Of a stretch of DNA of 64,000 nucleotides, positions 42,286-50,649 are shown one piece after another. The stretch is from Candidatus Woesearchaeota archaeon. GTDB taxonomy: Archaea > Nanobdellota > Nanobdellia > Woesearchaeales > JAHWIC01. Each line of letters opens with the position of its first letter. The stretch's first letter is position 1. The DNA is taken from contig JAHWIK010000002.1 of assembly GCA_019322485.1 (NCBI GenBank), positions 123,487 through 187,486 on the forward strand, written 5' to 3'. A program made the translations under genes and the position numbers. Below the pieces are notes generated by a model that saw only the letters and a program-made list of their open reading frames with translations, did not search any database and had not been told where the DNA came from.

Positions 42286-42584
42286 TGAAAGAATTTTTCA
42301 AGGCAGTAAAAGAGAGCATAGTCAAATTAGAAGAGCGAGAGCACAAGATAATCTCAAAATATGCCCATCACAAACTTAAGAAATACCACAAATGGAATAG
42401 AGCCATGCCTATACTTATTTTAATTGCAGCCATAACCTTTGCAGCAGCTTATTTTTATTTTGAAGTACCTTACAGGGGATTGTTTGTCCTTATACTGGTC
42501 ATTATGGTCCTATCAGCCTTTAAGTTTTCAACAACACACCACCAAATATACCATAAGGAACTCAAGAGGAGGAGAATCAAGTAA
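42285..42584 (+). CDS. Small two-helix membrane protein between pheS and pheT
   Basis: This 99-aa protein has two transmembrane helices (about residues 42-58 and 64-82) between a charged, mostly helical N-terminus (KAVKESIVKLEEREHKIISKY) and a basic C-terminus (YHKELKRRRIK). The tails should both face the cytoplasm. I do not recognise the family. It overlaps the pheS stop as TAATG and ends directly before the pheT ATG, so it is fully embedded in the PheRS operon. Possible roles, such as a membrane anchor or a transporter accessory, are guesses. Confidence 0.75.
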   Translation: MKEFFKAVKESIVKLEEREHKIISKYAHHKLKKYHKWNRAMPILILIAAITFAAAYFYFEVPYRGLFVLILVIMVLSAFKFSTTHHQIYHKELKRRRIK

Positions 42585-44240
42585 ATGCCAACAATTACAT
42601 TTTCACTTAAAGATTTGAATGCTTTAGTAGGTAAAAAACTCTCTCTTGAAGAATTAAAAGACCTTGTAGAATACGGAAAAGGGGAGTATGATGGCTATGA
42701 TAAAGAAACTGATGAGGTTTCTGTTTCTTTTGGAGACACAAATCTGCCTTATCTGTGGTCTATAGAAGGTATTGCAAGGCTTTTGAAAGGCCTGATTGGC
42801 AAACAAAAAGGAATTCCCCCGTTAAAAATCAATAAATCTGACTATAAGGTGATTGTAGACAAGTCAGTTGACAAGATAAGGCCTTATGTAGTTGCTTTTG
42901 TCGCAAAAGGCCGCAAGGTTGATGATTATCTTATCAAGCAAATAATACAGTTGCAGGAGAAATTATGCGAAAACTATGGCAGAAGGCGTGAGAAGGTTGC
43001 TATTGGAATCTATTCCTACAAAAAGATTAATTTCCCAGTTCATTACAAGGCAACTGAGCCAGAATCAGTTAAGTTTATCCCGCTTGAATTCAGAAAGGAA
43101 ATGACTCAGCAGGAGATTTTAGAGGAGCATCCAAAAGGAAAGGAATATGCCTGGATTCTGGAAGGCAAGAAAAAGTATCCTATTTTAATAGATTCAAAAG
43201 ACCAAGTGCTCAGTTTTCCGCCCATAATTAACTCAAACATTACTGGAAAGGTCGAAGAAAATGAGCAGGATTTGTTTTTTGAAGCAACTGGAACTGATAT
43301 GGATGCATTACTGCTTTCTGCTAATATATTTGCACAGGCACTGTATGAAAGGGGATTTAGTATATGCTCTGTTGATGTTAAATATCCTACAAAAACAATA
43401 ACAACACCTCATTTATTCAATGAAACAATCAAAATAAGCGCAGAGCAAGTAGAGAAACTTCTTGGCTTAGGCCTTAAAGATACTGAAATCAAGAAATTGC
43501 TCGAGAAACTGCAGTATGATTATAGCAATGGAACAGTTAAGATACCTCATTATAGGCGAGATATCCTGCATCCAGTTGATATAATCGAAGACATTGGAAC
43601 AGCCTATGGCTACAAAAAAATAGAAGAACTGCCGCTAAAAAGCTATACTATTGGCAAGACAACACCTCTTGTTAAATTTATAGACAAAGCGCGGGACATA
43701 ATAGCTGGCCTTGGCTACCAGGAAGTTATCAGTCCGATTCTAACAAATAAATCATTCTTATATGAGAATATGAACATAGAAGATTTTGGAACAGTTGAGA
43801 TTAGCGAGTATATGTCAGAAAGTTACTCTTGTATCAGAACCTGGATACTTCCAATACTCTTAGAGGTGCTTTCAAAGAACAAACACATTGAATATCCACA
43901 GAAAATCTTTGAGCAAGGCCTGGTTTCAACAAGAAAAAACGAAACAATAACAGATTATGAGCGTATTGCAGTTGCATCTGCGCATGATGGAGTTGATTTT
44001 ACTGAGATAAAGCAGGTTCTCGATTCTTTAATGAGAATGCTGGATGTCAAATACGAGATAGAGGAAACAGATAATGACGCTTTTATCCCAGGCAGGGTTG
44101 GCCGTGTGATTGTCAACGGCAAAAAGATTGCCTTTGTCGGAGAAATAGCCCCAAAAGTTCTTGATAATTGGAAAATAGAAGTTCCTGTTGCTGGTTTTGA
44201 GCTTAATTTGAGTGAGTTGTTTGAAGGTATGAATAAATAA
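42585..44240 (+). CDS. pheT: Phenylalanyl-tRNA synthetase beta subunit
   Basis: This 551-aa protein fits the short archaeal/eukaryotic PheRS-beta. Residues 1-80 form the N-terminal domain (VEYGKGEYDGYDKETDEVSVSF), then B3/4 editing region (about 90-270; SKDQVLSFPPIINSNITGKV), B5 DNA-binding-like domain (about 275-345; VKIPHYRRDILHPVDIIEDIGTAYGYKKI), and the B6-B7 catalytic-like module (about 355-551; FEQGLVSTRKNETITDYERIAVA, FVGEIAPKVLDNWKIEVPVAGFELNL). With PheS it forms the alpha2-beta2 enzyme and may edit mischarged tyrosine. The stop is 12 bp from the converging eL14 gene. Confidence 0.94.
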   Translation: MPTITFSLKDLNALVGKKLSLEELKDLVEYGKGEYDGYDKETDEVSVSFGDTNLPYLWSIEGIARLLKGLIGKQKGIPPLKINKSDYKVIVDKSVDKIRPYVVAFVAKGRKVDDYLIKQIIQLQEKLCENYGRRREKVAIGIYSYKKINFPVHYKATEPESVKFIPLEFRKEMTQQEILEEHPKGKEYAWILEGKKKYPILIDSKDQVLSFPPIINSNITGKVEENEQDLFFEATGTDMDALLLSANIFAQALYERGFSICSVDVKYPTKTITTPHLFNETIKISAEQVEKLLGLGLKDTEIKKLLEKLQYDYSNGTVKIPHYRRDILHPVDIIEDIGTAYGYKKIEELPLKSYTIGKTTPLVKFIDKARDIIAGLGYQEVISPILTNKSFLYENMNIEDFGTVEISEYMSESYSCIRTWILPILLEVLSKNKHIEYPQKIFEQGLVSTRKNETITDYERIAVASAHDGVDFTEIKQVLDSLMRMLDVKYEIEETDNDAFIPGRVGRVIVNGKKIAFVGEIAPKVLDNWKIEVPVAGFELNLSELFEGMNK

Positions 44241-44252
44241 AAGAAAAAAGAA

Positions 44253-44762
44253 TTACTTCTTTTCTTCCTTAGCCTTAACTTCAGCTTCTCCACCAAGCAG
44301 TTCTTCAACACTCTCAGTTTCCTCAGCCTTTTTAGCCGGTTTCTCTTCTTTTGGCTTTGCTTCTGCTTTTTGAGAAGACTCCCTCTTCTCTAAACCCTTC
44401 TCAGTGCCCTTCGAAGGTTTCTTAGGGGACTTAGCCTTTTTGCCTTTCTTTGCTTCTTTCTCTTTCTCAACCTTTTTCTTCTTGCCCCTAACTTTCTTTG
44501 GCCTTGTAGTTTTCTCTTTCTTCTTTGTCTCCCACACAGAAATCTTTAATTTATCAAACTCTGCCTTAACAGCATCATGAGAAGCCCCTTTGTCAATCTT
44601 GATAACATCCTTTAAAGGCTCTAGATGAAGAACATTACACTTCCTTCTCCTTACATTGCCGTCTATTGTTACAAATTTATCATCAAGAACATCTACAACA
44701 ACACACTTTCCGCCAGCATCCCTGCCCGCAATCTTCAAACACAATCTTCCAACTTCAATCAT
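44253..44762 (-). CDS. rpl14e: Ribosomal protein eL14 with long charged tail
   Basis: Residues 1-80 match archaeal eL14 (L14e): IEVGRLCLKIAGRDAGGKCVVVDVLDDKFVTIDG then RRRKCNVLHLEPL. The family is normally about 80-95 aa, but this protein has 169 aa because of a Lys/Glu/Pro-rich tail from about residue 85. I chose the ATG at 44762, which has a GGAGGG Shine-Dalgarno 4-5 nt upstream; the TTG at 44774 would overlap that site. It is the last gene of the ribosomal super-operon. Confidence 0.9.
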   Translation of the reverse strand: MIEVGRLCLKIAGRDAGGKCVVVDVLDDKFVTIDGNVRRRKCNVLHLEPLKDVIKIDKGASHDAVKAEFDKLKISVWETKKKEKTTRPKKVRGKKKKVEKEKEAKKGKKAKSPKKPSKGTEKGLEKRESSQKAEAKPKEEKPAKKAEETESVEELLGGEAEVKAKEEKK

Positions 44763-44812
44763 TTTTCCCTCCAATCCTCATCTGAAGCAGCTGTTGCCAG
44801 TACTGCAGAGGA

Positions 44813-45079
44813 TTATTCTCTTGCTTTTCCAATCATTAACTTTCTCATACATCTGCTGCAAAGAACACCAGCATAAGGCCTGGAAGGCCTTTTCTTTGTT
44901 TTTGGCATATTCTTTAGCTTAAATGGTCTCTCTCGTACAACTCCCTTAAGGACAGCCCCGCAGCTGCCACATCTAGCTAGCTTAGGCTTTTTCTTTTCGT
45001 AGTGTACGACTACTTTTCCGCCAGGAGTTTTCCTAAAAACCCTGCGCAATGACCTTGATCTATATCTTCTTGCTGGCAT
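44813..45079 (-). CDS. rpl34e: Ribosomal protein eL34
   Basis: This 88-aa protein is eL34 (L34e). It begins PARRYRSRSLRRVFRKTPGG, the family signature, and has two Cys pairs, CGSC and CSRC, that would bind one zinc ion. I chose the ATG at 45079 (MPARRY), the standard start; an ATG at 45088 adds three residues. The gap to eL14 is 50 bp and holds no cytidylate kinase gene, which sits here in many archaea. Confidence 0.94.
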   Translation of the reverse strand: MPARRYRSRSLRRVFRKTPGGKVVVHYEKKKPKLARCGSCGAVLKGVVRERPFKLKNMPKTKKRPSRPYAGVLCSRCMRKLMIGKARE

Positions 45080-45113
45080 TTTAATCAACGGAACTTAACT
45101 TTGTTTAAAAAGA

Positions 45114-45887
45114 TTAGTACACCTTCATCCATTTTCTCAATATTGTGCTGAATATCATTGAAAATATTATGTACACCCCTAACCAGCCCCCTCTGAAACC
45201 CAAAAGGCTGAATGGCAGGTCCATAATCTTTTTTGACTCATTGTTTATTTTGATTGTCTTTAAGCCGTACACACCCTTTATCCCTTCCATCACCTTAGCA
45301 TATCTTTGTTCAGTTGTTATTATCACATCTTTGTAAGCAACCTGGTCATTAAATTCAAATTGAATGGCATTGCCTTTTACATAATCGCCTTCAACTCCCT
45401 TCAAAACCCAAACTACCTTTCCATCCTCAACAACCCTGCTTGAGTTGCCAAGCACCTCTATACCCTCTGGTGCAATAAGATTTATTGTGCCGCTCATGCC
45501 TCTTGCAAATACAGCTTCAACAGTAAATTCCTGTCCTGGCAGGATTGGCTCAAAAGCCAAATGAGCATTTGCCCACCCAAAAATAATAATTATGGGTATT
45601 AGCGTAAATAATGTGGATTTCATACTATGACTCATATACTTCATATTTGTCTCCATGGATTTTTTTTGTATCTCCATGGCCTTTTCTGGGTGGTTTCTAA
45701 GCTCCTTCATCTCCTTTTGGAATTCTTTTAACTCGTTTTTTAAATCCCTCATAAGGCTCTGGTTAGTTGTAAACTTATAGACTACTGTAATTATCACTGA
45801 AACTATTAATGCGACAACTGCCACTGCTACAACCATAGGTAACTCTAGCAATGGGTTGAAAACCGGGTTTAAAAGTGAGTCAAACAT
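45114..45887 (-). CDS. EMC3/DUF106 family membrane insertase-like protein
   Basis: This 257-aa protein matches the archaeal DUF106 (COG1422) group, distant relatives of EMC3, TMCO1, Get1 and YidC/Oxa1 that help insert membrane proteins. It has an N-terminal transmembrane helix (about 18-37), a cytosolic coiled coil (about 42-70; MRDLKNELKEFQKEMKELRN), a second helix (about 85-110), an extracytosolic loop, and a C-terminal helix (about 232-250). It lies 1 bp downstream of secY, a conserved archaeal linkage, supporting a role with the translocon. Confidence 0.9.
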   Translation of the reverse strand: MFDSLLNPVFNPLLELPMVVAVAVVALIVSVIITVVYKFTTNQSLMRDLKNELKEFQKEMKELRNHPEKAMEIQKKSMETNMKYMSHSMKSTLFTLIPIIIIFGWANAHLAFEPILPGQEFTVEAVFARGMSGTINLIAPEGIEVLGNSSRVVEDGKVVWVLKGVEGDYVKGNAIQFEFNDQVAYKDVIITTEQRYAKVMEGIKGVYGLKTIKINNESKKIMDLPFSLLGFRGGWLGVYIIFSMIFSTILRKWMKVY

Positions 45888-45888
45888 T

Positions 45889-47370
45889 TTAAGTCTCCAT
45901 AAACCTACGCATCATTGGATGCATATCCATCATGTGTTGTTGCGCTATCTCTTCATATAGCTTATATATAATCATAACAGCCAGCAAAATACCTGTGCCT
46001 CTGCTTAATGAGCCAGTGAGGTCAGCCAAAGATGCTAAAAAACCAACAGTTGCAGCACCCATTATTGTCAATGGCCAGATATACCTGTTTAACAGCCTCT
46101 CAAGAACCCTTTCATCGCGCCTAAAACCAGGTATCTGCAGGCCAGATGACATCATATTCTTTGCTTGAGACCTGGCATCCATTCCGGCTGTTTGGACCCA
46201 AAACACGCTGAACATAATCGCCCCTAAAATCATAAACGACACATAAACAAGAGCCTGGACATACGGCTTATATCCGATAAAAAAACTTTGACGCTCAATT
46301 ATGGCCCTAACAATATTGGAGCCTTGCAGCCAGAAAACCAGGCCAGATGCAGGGGTGCCATCTGCAAGAAAGGTTCCAAGCAAGGGTTTGCCCCAGTTCT
46401 GCAATAATCTGCCCCAAAGCTGCATGTTTGCCATCAAGGCAGCAACCAGAATAACAGGAATATTAGATGTATAGATAAAACTCAGCGGCCATCTAATGCC
46501 ATGACCACGTACGCGGCCAAAGCTGAGGGGTATCTCAACCTTCATTGCCTGTGCGTAAACAGCAACAACAAAAACAAGCGCAGTTGACAGCAATGCAGCT
46601 ATCTTCACCCCTGCAGTTGTAATATCATTAGCAGCTAAACTCTGGAAAAGAGCAGGTACAGCTCCAATGGAATAAGTCATTCCAGCAACACCAGCAGCAG
46701 TTGGCCTCATCCAATTAAATGCCTGCACAAAGATACTTTTACTTACACCAGCTGCAATAAACAATGAAATGCCAGAACCAAAACCCCATTTGCTGACCAC
46801 TTCATCCATAAACAATATCAACATGCCGCCAATAAATAACTGGAAAACAAGGAATAATTTTAGGTTAAATATCATAGGTGCACTTAATGCAAGGGCTGAA
46901 GCAGAAAGTTCTACACCTACCTGCGGGGAAAAAAGCGCTCTTGTTACCGGGTCAAAATGTGTTCCTGGAGACAAGCCACCCATAAAGACATAGATTGCTG
47001 CTTCAAATATTATAAAGAATATACTCATAATCTTTTGAGTTCCCTGGAATGATTTCTTTCCTTCCGGGCTTGTTAAATCAAACTTTACCAAACCAGAGCC
47101 ATTAAGCAGCTGCAAAACAATAGAAGCCGTAACAATTGGACCTATACCTAAGGATATAAGTGACCCGAATTGAGCACCCAGGATTATGGAAAGAAATTCA
47201 AACTGCTCAAGTGCATTCTCACCTAAACCAAATAGGGGCATTAAGCCCAGAACAAAATAAAGCACAAGAATTACTCCAGTCCACTTAAGCTTTTCTTTGA
47301 AAGATAATCTTTTTTGAGTTGGTTTTACAACCTCAGGTAGATTATCTAGTATTGTCCGCAATAAAGACAT
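45889..47370 (-). CDS. secY: Protein translocase subunit SecY
   Basis: This 493-aa protein is the channel-forming subunit of the Sec translocon, with ten predicted transmembrane helices. Visible family marks include the first helix and plug region (LVLYFVLGLMPLFG), GIGPIVTASIVLQLL after the plug, FGSGISLFIAAG, and the cytoplasmic loops FGRVRGHGIRWPLSFIYTSNIPVIL and IPGFRRDERVLERLLNRYI that contact the ribosome. Length is typical for archaea (430-490). It follows uL15, and an EMC3-like gene follows it by 1 bp; adenylate kinase, often next, is absent. Confidence 0.96.
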   Translation of the reverse strand: MSLLRTILDNLPEVVKPTQKRLSFKEKLKWTGVILVLYFVLGLMPLFGLGENALEQFEFLSIILGAQFGSLISLGIGPIVTASIVLQLLNGSGLVKFDLTSPEGKKSFQGTQKIMSIFFIIFEAAIYVFMGGLSPGTHFDPVTRALFSPQVGVELSASALALSAPMIFNLKLFLVFQLFIGGMLILFMDEVVSKWGFGSGISLFIAAGVSKSIFVQAFNWMRPTAAGVAGMTYSIGAVPALFQSLAANDITTAGVKIAALLSTALVFVVAVYAQAMKVEIPLSFGRVRGHGIRWPLSFIYTSNIPVILVAALMANMQLWGRLLQNWGKPLLGTFLADGTPASGLVFWLQGSNIVRAIIERQSFFIGYKPYVQALVYVSFMILGAIMFSVFWVQTAGMDARSQAKNMMSSGLQIPGFRRDERVLERLLNRYIWPLTIMGAATVGFLASLADLTGSLSRGTGILLAVMIIYKLYEEIAQQHMMDMHPMMRRFMET

Positions 47371-47371
47371 T

Positions 47372-47833
47372 TTATTCTCCGCTTGCTGGTGTTTTTACTA
47401 TAACTTCTCCACCTGCACCCTTTACTTTTTCAACAGCCCCGTTAGAAGCATAAGGAACAGTTATCTTGAACTTTTTAGTTGCCTTTCCTTTACTCAATAG
47501 CTTATTGTAACCAATCTTTTCCAGGTCAACAACATAAACATCATTCTCCTTTGAAATCTTTCCTGCAGCTTCAAGAGCCCCAAGATTTTCTTCAAGAAAT
47601 AGAATATTTACTGGAGTTATATCCTCTTTTATCCCTTTCTTTTTAAAGCCATACTTGCCAAAGTATTTCTTATTCTTCCATATGCATGGCTTTTTCTGGT
47701 CAGCCTTCTTACCGCTTCCAGCCATGCCTCTACCTCCGCGGTTTCCAGCCCCACGATTCTTTTTCATAGAACCAAAACCATGGGTTGTTTCTCCCCGCAG
47801 CCTTACACTTTTTTTCTTTCTTCTGACAACCAT
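47372..47833 (-). CDS. rpl15: Ribosomal protein uL15
   Basis: This 153-aa protein is uL15. The N-terminus has the glycine/arginine-rich extension that threads into 23S rRNA (KKSVRLRGETTHGFGSMKKN, then GAGNRGGRGMAGSGKK), followed by the globular domain ending in FKITVPYASNGAVEKVKGAGGEV. It is one base from secY on one side and directly abuts uL30 on the other. Confidence 0.95.
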   Translation of the reverse strand: MVVRRKKKSVRLRGETTHGFGSMKKNRGAGNRGGRGMAGSGKKADQKKPCIWKNKKYFGKYGFKKKGIKEDITPVNILFLEENLGALEAAGKISKENDVYVVDLEKIGYNKLLSKGKATKKFKITVPYASNGAVEKVKGAGGEVIVKTPASGE

Positions 47834-48217
47834 CTAAATCATCCTTTTGATTAAATCGTTTATTTTGCCGGCCCTATAGCCAATAGCTCCTCCTTTTTTA
47901 AAAGGAATCTTCACACCCTTCCTTTCAAACCCTTTTCTTGGAGGGCCTAATCGGAAGAACTTTTTGAGTTTGTCTCCCTTTTTTTCTCCGCGTTTTTCAA
48001 CCAATAGTTTATACGTCTCATCATCAAGCTCACCATAAGCCACATAATCCTTAACCTTTCTGACCATCCCAAGAAAACTATCCTTATTTGGGACAACAGT
48101 ACAATAATTATTTCTATGGAGATTTAGCATTTTAAGTGTATCCTTGACTTCATTTTTTAGGCCTATATTCCCTCTTATCCTTACCACAGCCAATCTTTTT
48201 TTGGATTCCTCATTCAT
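47834..48217 (-). CDS. rpl30: Ribosomal protein uL30
   Basis: This 127-aa protein is uL30 in its longer archaeal form (bacterial L30 is about 60 aa). The N-terminal ferredoxin-like fold reads RLAVVRIRGNIGLKNEVKDTLKMLNLHR then NYCTVVPNKDSFLGMVRKVKDYVAYGE; the C-terminal part has LKKFFRLGPPRKGFERKGVK. It overlaps uS5 by 4 bases and abuts uL15. Confidence 0.95.
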   Translation of the reverse strand: MNEESKKRLAVVRIRGNIGLKNEVKDTLKMLNLHRNNYCTVVPNKDSFLGMVRKVKDYVAYGELDDETYKLLVEKRGEKKGDKLKKFFRLGPPRKGFERKGVKIPFKKGGAIGYRAGKINDLIKRMI

Positions 48218-49029
48218 TTTTCTAATCTCCCTTCACAGATTCCAAGATTTTCCATAAATCTAGATTGAGTCTTAGTTGCAATTAGATTTTTCAGGGCCAT
48301 AATGCACGCATAAATTACATTTATTTTTGTGCCTGTCTGCCCAAGCGTCTTTGACCAGACATCCTTTACTCCTGCGAGACCTAAAATCTTTTGGCATTCA
48401 GGCTCCACACAAAGACCAGTTCCTTTTGGGGCAGGCATAATCTTTATCCTTACAGAACCGCATTTACCTTCTATCTTGAATGGGATTGAGTGAGCATCTT
48501 TGCAGCCGCATTCCCAGCTTCCACAGCCACGCCTTATTTTTATGATATTAAGTTTGGCATTTCTTATTGCCTTTTCTCTGGCTGGAACTGTTTCTTTTGA
48601 CTTGCCATAACCAATTCCAATGTACCCGTCATGGTTGCCAGCTATTGCAAAAGTCGCAAATTTTGGTTTGTTGCCCTCTTGCGTTTTCTTTTGTGTTTGT
48701 TTAAAGACCCTGCGCTGACCGCCGCCAAACTTTCCTTTTGATTGGCCTATCAATAAAAGATCTGTTTCAACATTTGGTAAAAGTATATCAACTATCTCTG
48801 CCTCCATGATCTTAAATCCGTTGTCAAGTATTTCATCAATGTCCTTTATTTCTCCATTTTTTACTTTTCTGCCTAATGATGTCCTTGGCTTCCAGCCTTC
48901 TTTATCGAAGGCTGGTTTCTCGCCTTTCTTAGCCGATTTAGGTTCAACTTTCTCAGCTACTTTCTTTTCTTCTTCAGGTTCAACTGTGTCTTTTGTCTCT
49001 TCTTTAGGCTCTTCTTTTTCTTCTGCCAT
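48214..49029 (-). CDS. rps5: Ribosomal protein uS5 with acidic N-terminal extension
   Basis: This 271-aa protein is uS5, which sits at the mRNA entry of the small subunit. The double-stranded RNA-binding domain (ILLPNVETDLLLIGQ, then TQKKTQEGNKPKFATFAIAGN, DGYIGIGYGKSKETVPAREKA) and the S5 C-domain (GSVRIKIMPAPKGTGLCVEPECQKIL) are standard. The first about 50 residues are an unusual Glu/Lys-rich, probably disordered extension. It lies 1 bp from uL18 and overlaps uL30 by 4 bases. Confidence 0.95.
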   Translation of the reverse strand: MAEEKEEPKEETKDTVEPEEEKKVAEKVEPKSAKKGEKPAFDKEGWKPRTSLGRKVKNGEIKDIDEILDNGFKIMEAEIVDILLPNVETDLLLIGQSKGKFGGGQRRVFKQTQKKTQEGNKPKFATFAIAGNHDGYIGIGYGKSKETVPAREKAIRNAKLNIIKIRRGCGSWECGCKDAHSIPFKIEGKCGSVRIKIMPAPKGTGLCVEPECQKILGLAGVKDVWSKTLGQTGTKINVIYACIMALKNLIATKTQSRFMENLGICEGRLEK

Positions 49030-49030
49030 T

Positions 49031-49606
49031 TTATGCCTCGCTTATCTTCTTCTTTGTATTATCGAAATAATCAGCTGATTTTGCAGGGTCAGCCCCGCTC
49101 TTTATATAAGCTGAAAATTGCTTTTCAAATTTTGCCTTATCCGCCTTTAATAGGTTTGAATAGTTTATTACGTGCATGCCCTTTATTCTGTCGTCAGGGG
49201 GCAATATCTCTTTGGAGTGCGGCACACTTATCCCTGTGTCAATAACGCCGCGTAATGCTGCGTATAATCTTCCTCCCTTTGTAGGAACACTCAAGCCCAA
49301 GTCCAATATAGCTTCCTTTATTCCTTTCTTCTTGGCTTTTTGCCCAAGCAAAACTCCTGTTAGATAAGCACTTGGCGCATTTCCAGTAGCATTCCACCCA
49401 TATTTTTTTAGCTCACTTGAATGTGCAGCGACTATAACCTTATCACCCTGTGGCGCGTACTCAATTATCTGGGTGTTTGTATTATTGAGAGATTTTCTAA
49501 TAACCAGCCGGGGTTTATCAACTAACAATATCTTTAATCTTTTTTTGTAATTCGTAATTCCCTTCCTTCTTCTCTTAAATTTTACAGTAAATCTGGTCTT
49601 TTTCAT
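49031..49606 (-). CDS. rpl18: Ribosomal protein uL18
   Basis: This 191-aa protein is archaeal uL18, a 5S rRNA-binding component of the central protuberance. It has the basic N-terminus FKRRRKGITNYKKRLKILL, the core strand LVIRKSLNNTNTQIIEYAPQGD, then AYLTGVLLGQKAKKKGIKEAILDLGL and GVIDTGISVPHSKEILPPDDRIKG. Length agrees with archaeal homologues. It overlaps eL19 by 4 bases. Confidence 0.95.
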   Translation of the reverse strand: MKKTRFTVKFKRRRKGITNYKKRLKILLVDKPRLVIRKSLNNTNTQIIEYAPQGDKVIVAAHSSELKKYGWNATGNAPSAYLTGVLLGQKAKKKGIKEAILDLGLSVPTKGGRLYAALRGVIDTGISVPHSKEILPPDDRIKGMHVINYSNLLKADKAKFEKQFSAYIKSGADPAKSADYFDNTKKKISEA

Positions 49607-50049
49607 TTTCCAAGTCCATGCTCATCAATGTAAAGTTTTAGGTGCCGTTTGCTCCTGAAAAATCCACCCTTGCATTTTAAATATAAATCTCTGTAAACCT
49701 GTTTGCCAATAATCTCCTTATCCCTCAGATACTTCAAAAATTCGCGCTGTATCCTTATTTGGTTTATCCATGCCCTCTTCTTGGGCAGCCTAGCTGTTCT
49801 CTTGCCTTTTCTTGAACCAGCCCCTTTCTGCCTCCCCTTCCTTTTTTGAACTAGCTTCTTTCTTGCCCTGAACCTTGACGTATTGTTGACAGGTTTTCTT
49901 GATATTGCTTTATCTATTATGAGCGAGTTGATATCAGCTTTTGTTATGGCTTCTTTTATCTCATCAAGCCTCTCTGGATCAAATCTTATCCTTGATTTTG
50001 AACACTTGAGCACTGATGCCGCAAGCTTTTTTTGAACCTTAACTTCCAT
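49603..50049 (-). CDS. rpl19e: Ribosomal protein eL19
   Basis: This 148-aa protein is eL19 (L19e), found only in archaea and eukaryotes. It shows KKLAASVLKCSKSRIRFDPERLDEI near the N-terminus, then the very basic middle RKKLVQKRKGRQKGAGSRKGKR and the closing LYLKCKGGFFRSKRHLKLYI. It overlaps uL18 by 4 bases and lies 5 bp after eL32. Confidence 0.95.
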   Translation of the reverse strand: MEVKVQKKLAASVLKCSKSRIRFDPERLDEIKEAITKADINSLIIDKAISRKPVNNTSRFRARKKLVQKRKGRQKGAGSRKGKRTARLPKKRAWINQIRIQREFLKYLRDKEIIGKQVYRDLYLKCKGGFFRSKRHLKLYIDEHGLGK

Positions 50050-50054
50050 TCACA

Positions 50055-50648
50055 TCACGTCCTCTGCGTTAGAAGCTTGTCTCTTTCCTTTTTTTCAGCT
50101 TCCTTCTTCTCTTCATCGCTTATTTTGTCTGCAAGCTCTTCTTTTTCTTCTTTAGGCTTAGCCTTCTCTTTCACTTCCTTAGCCTTCTTCTCTTTCTTTT
50201 CTGCAAGTTTCTTTTTCTCTTGCTTTTTCTTTTCCATAGATTCTGAAACAGCCTTTAAAAATTTGTCAGGGTCCTTTAGATTCAAAATTCTAATGCCCTT
50301 TTCTTTAGCTTTCTTGACCAGTTCTACCTTTTTCCTCAACCCTATGCTGCCTTTGATAATAATTCCTTCTTTTTCCTTGTTGACTGAGTCAATATCTTTT
50401 ATTGATATCACCAGGACCGGTTTCAGTCCTGATTTATGGAGCCCCTTTACTAATTTTGGCGAACCATAGCCTTTGGTTACAATCTTCCTATAGCCCCTTA
50501 GACCAAGCCTTATTTTGGAGTCTATTCCTTTTGGCTTTCTCCATTTCCTTTTTAGTCTTGGCTTCTTGCCATAGTCCTGTAATATAAATTCAGGCTTTCT
50601 CTTCTTGATATGCCTTCTCTTTCCCAATAATGATTTCATATCTGCCAT
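50055..50648 (-). CDS. rpl32e: Ribosomal protein eL32 with charged C-terminal tail
   Basis: This 197-aa protein is eL32 (L32e). The core includes FILQDYGKKPRLKRKWRKPKG, DSKIRLGLRGYRKIVTKGYGSP and GLHKSGLKPVLV, and IIIKGSIGLRKKVELVKKAKEKGIRILNLKD. From about residue 140 it becomes a Lys/Glu-rich tail that adds about 60 residues to the usual 130-140. It lies 1 bp after uL6. Confidence 0.93.
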   Translation of the reverse strand: MADMKSLLGKRRHIKKRKPEFILQDYGKKPRLKRKWRKPKGIDSKIRLGLRGYRKIVTKGYGSPKLVKGLHKSGLKPVLVISIKDIDSVNKEKEGIIIKGSIGLRKKVELVKKAKEKGIRILNLKDPDKFLKAVSESMEKKKQEKKKLAEKKEKKAKEVKEKAKPKEEKEELADKISDEEKKEAEKKERDKLLTQRT

Positions 50649-50649
50649 C

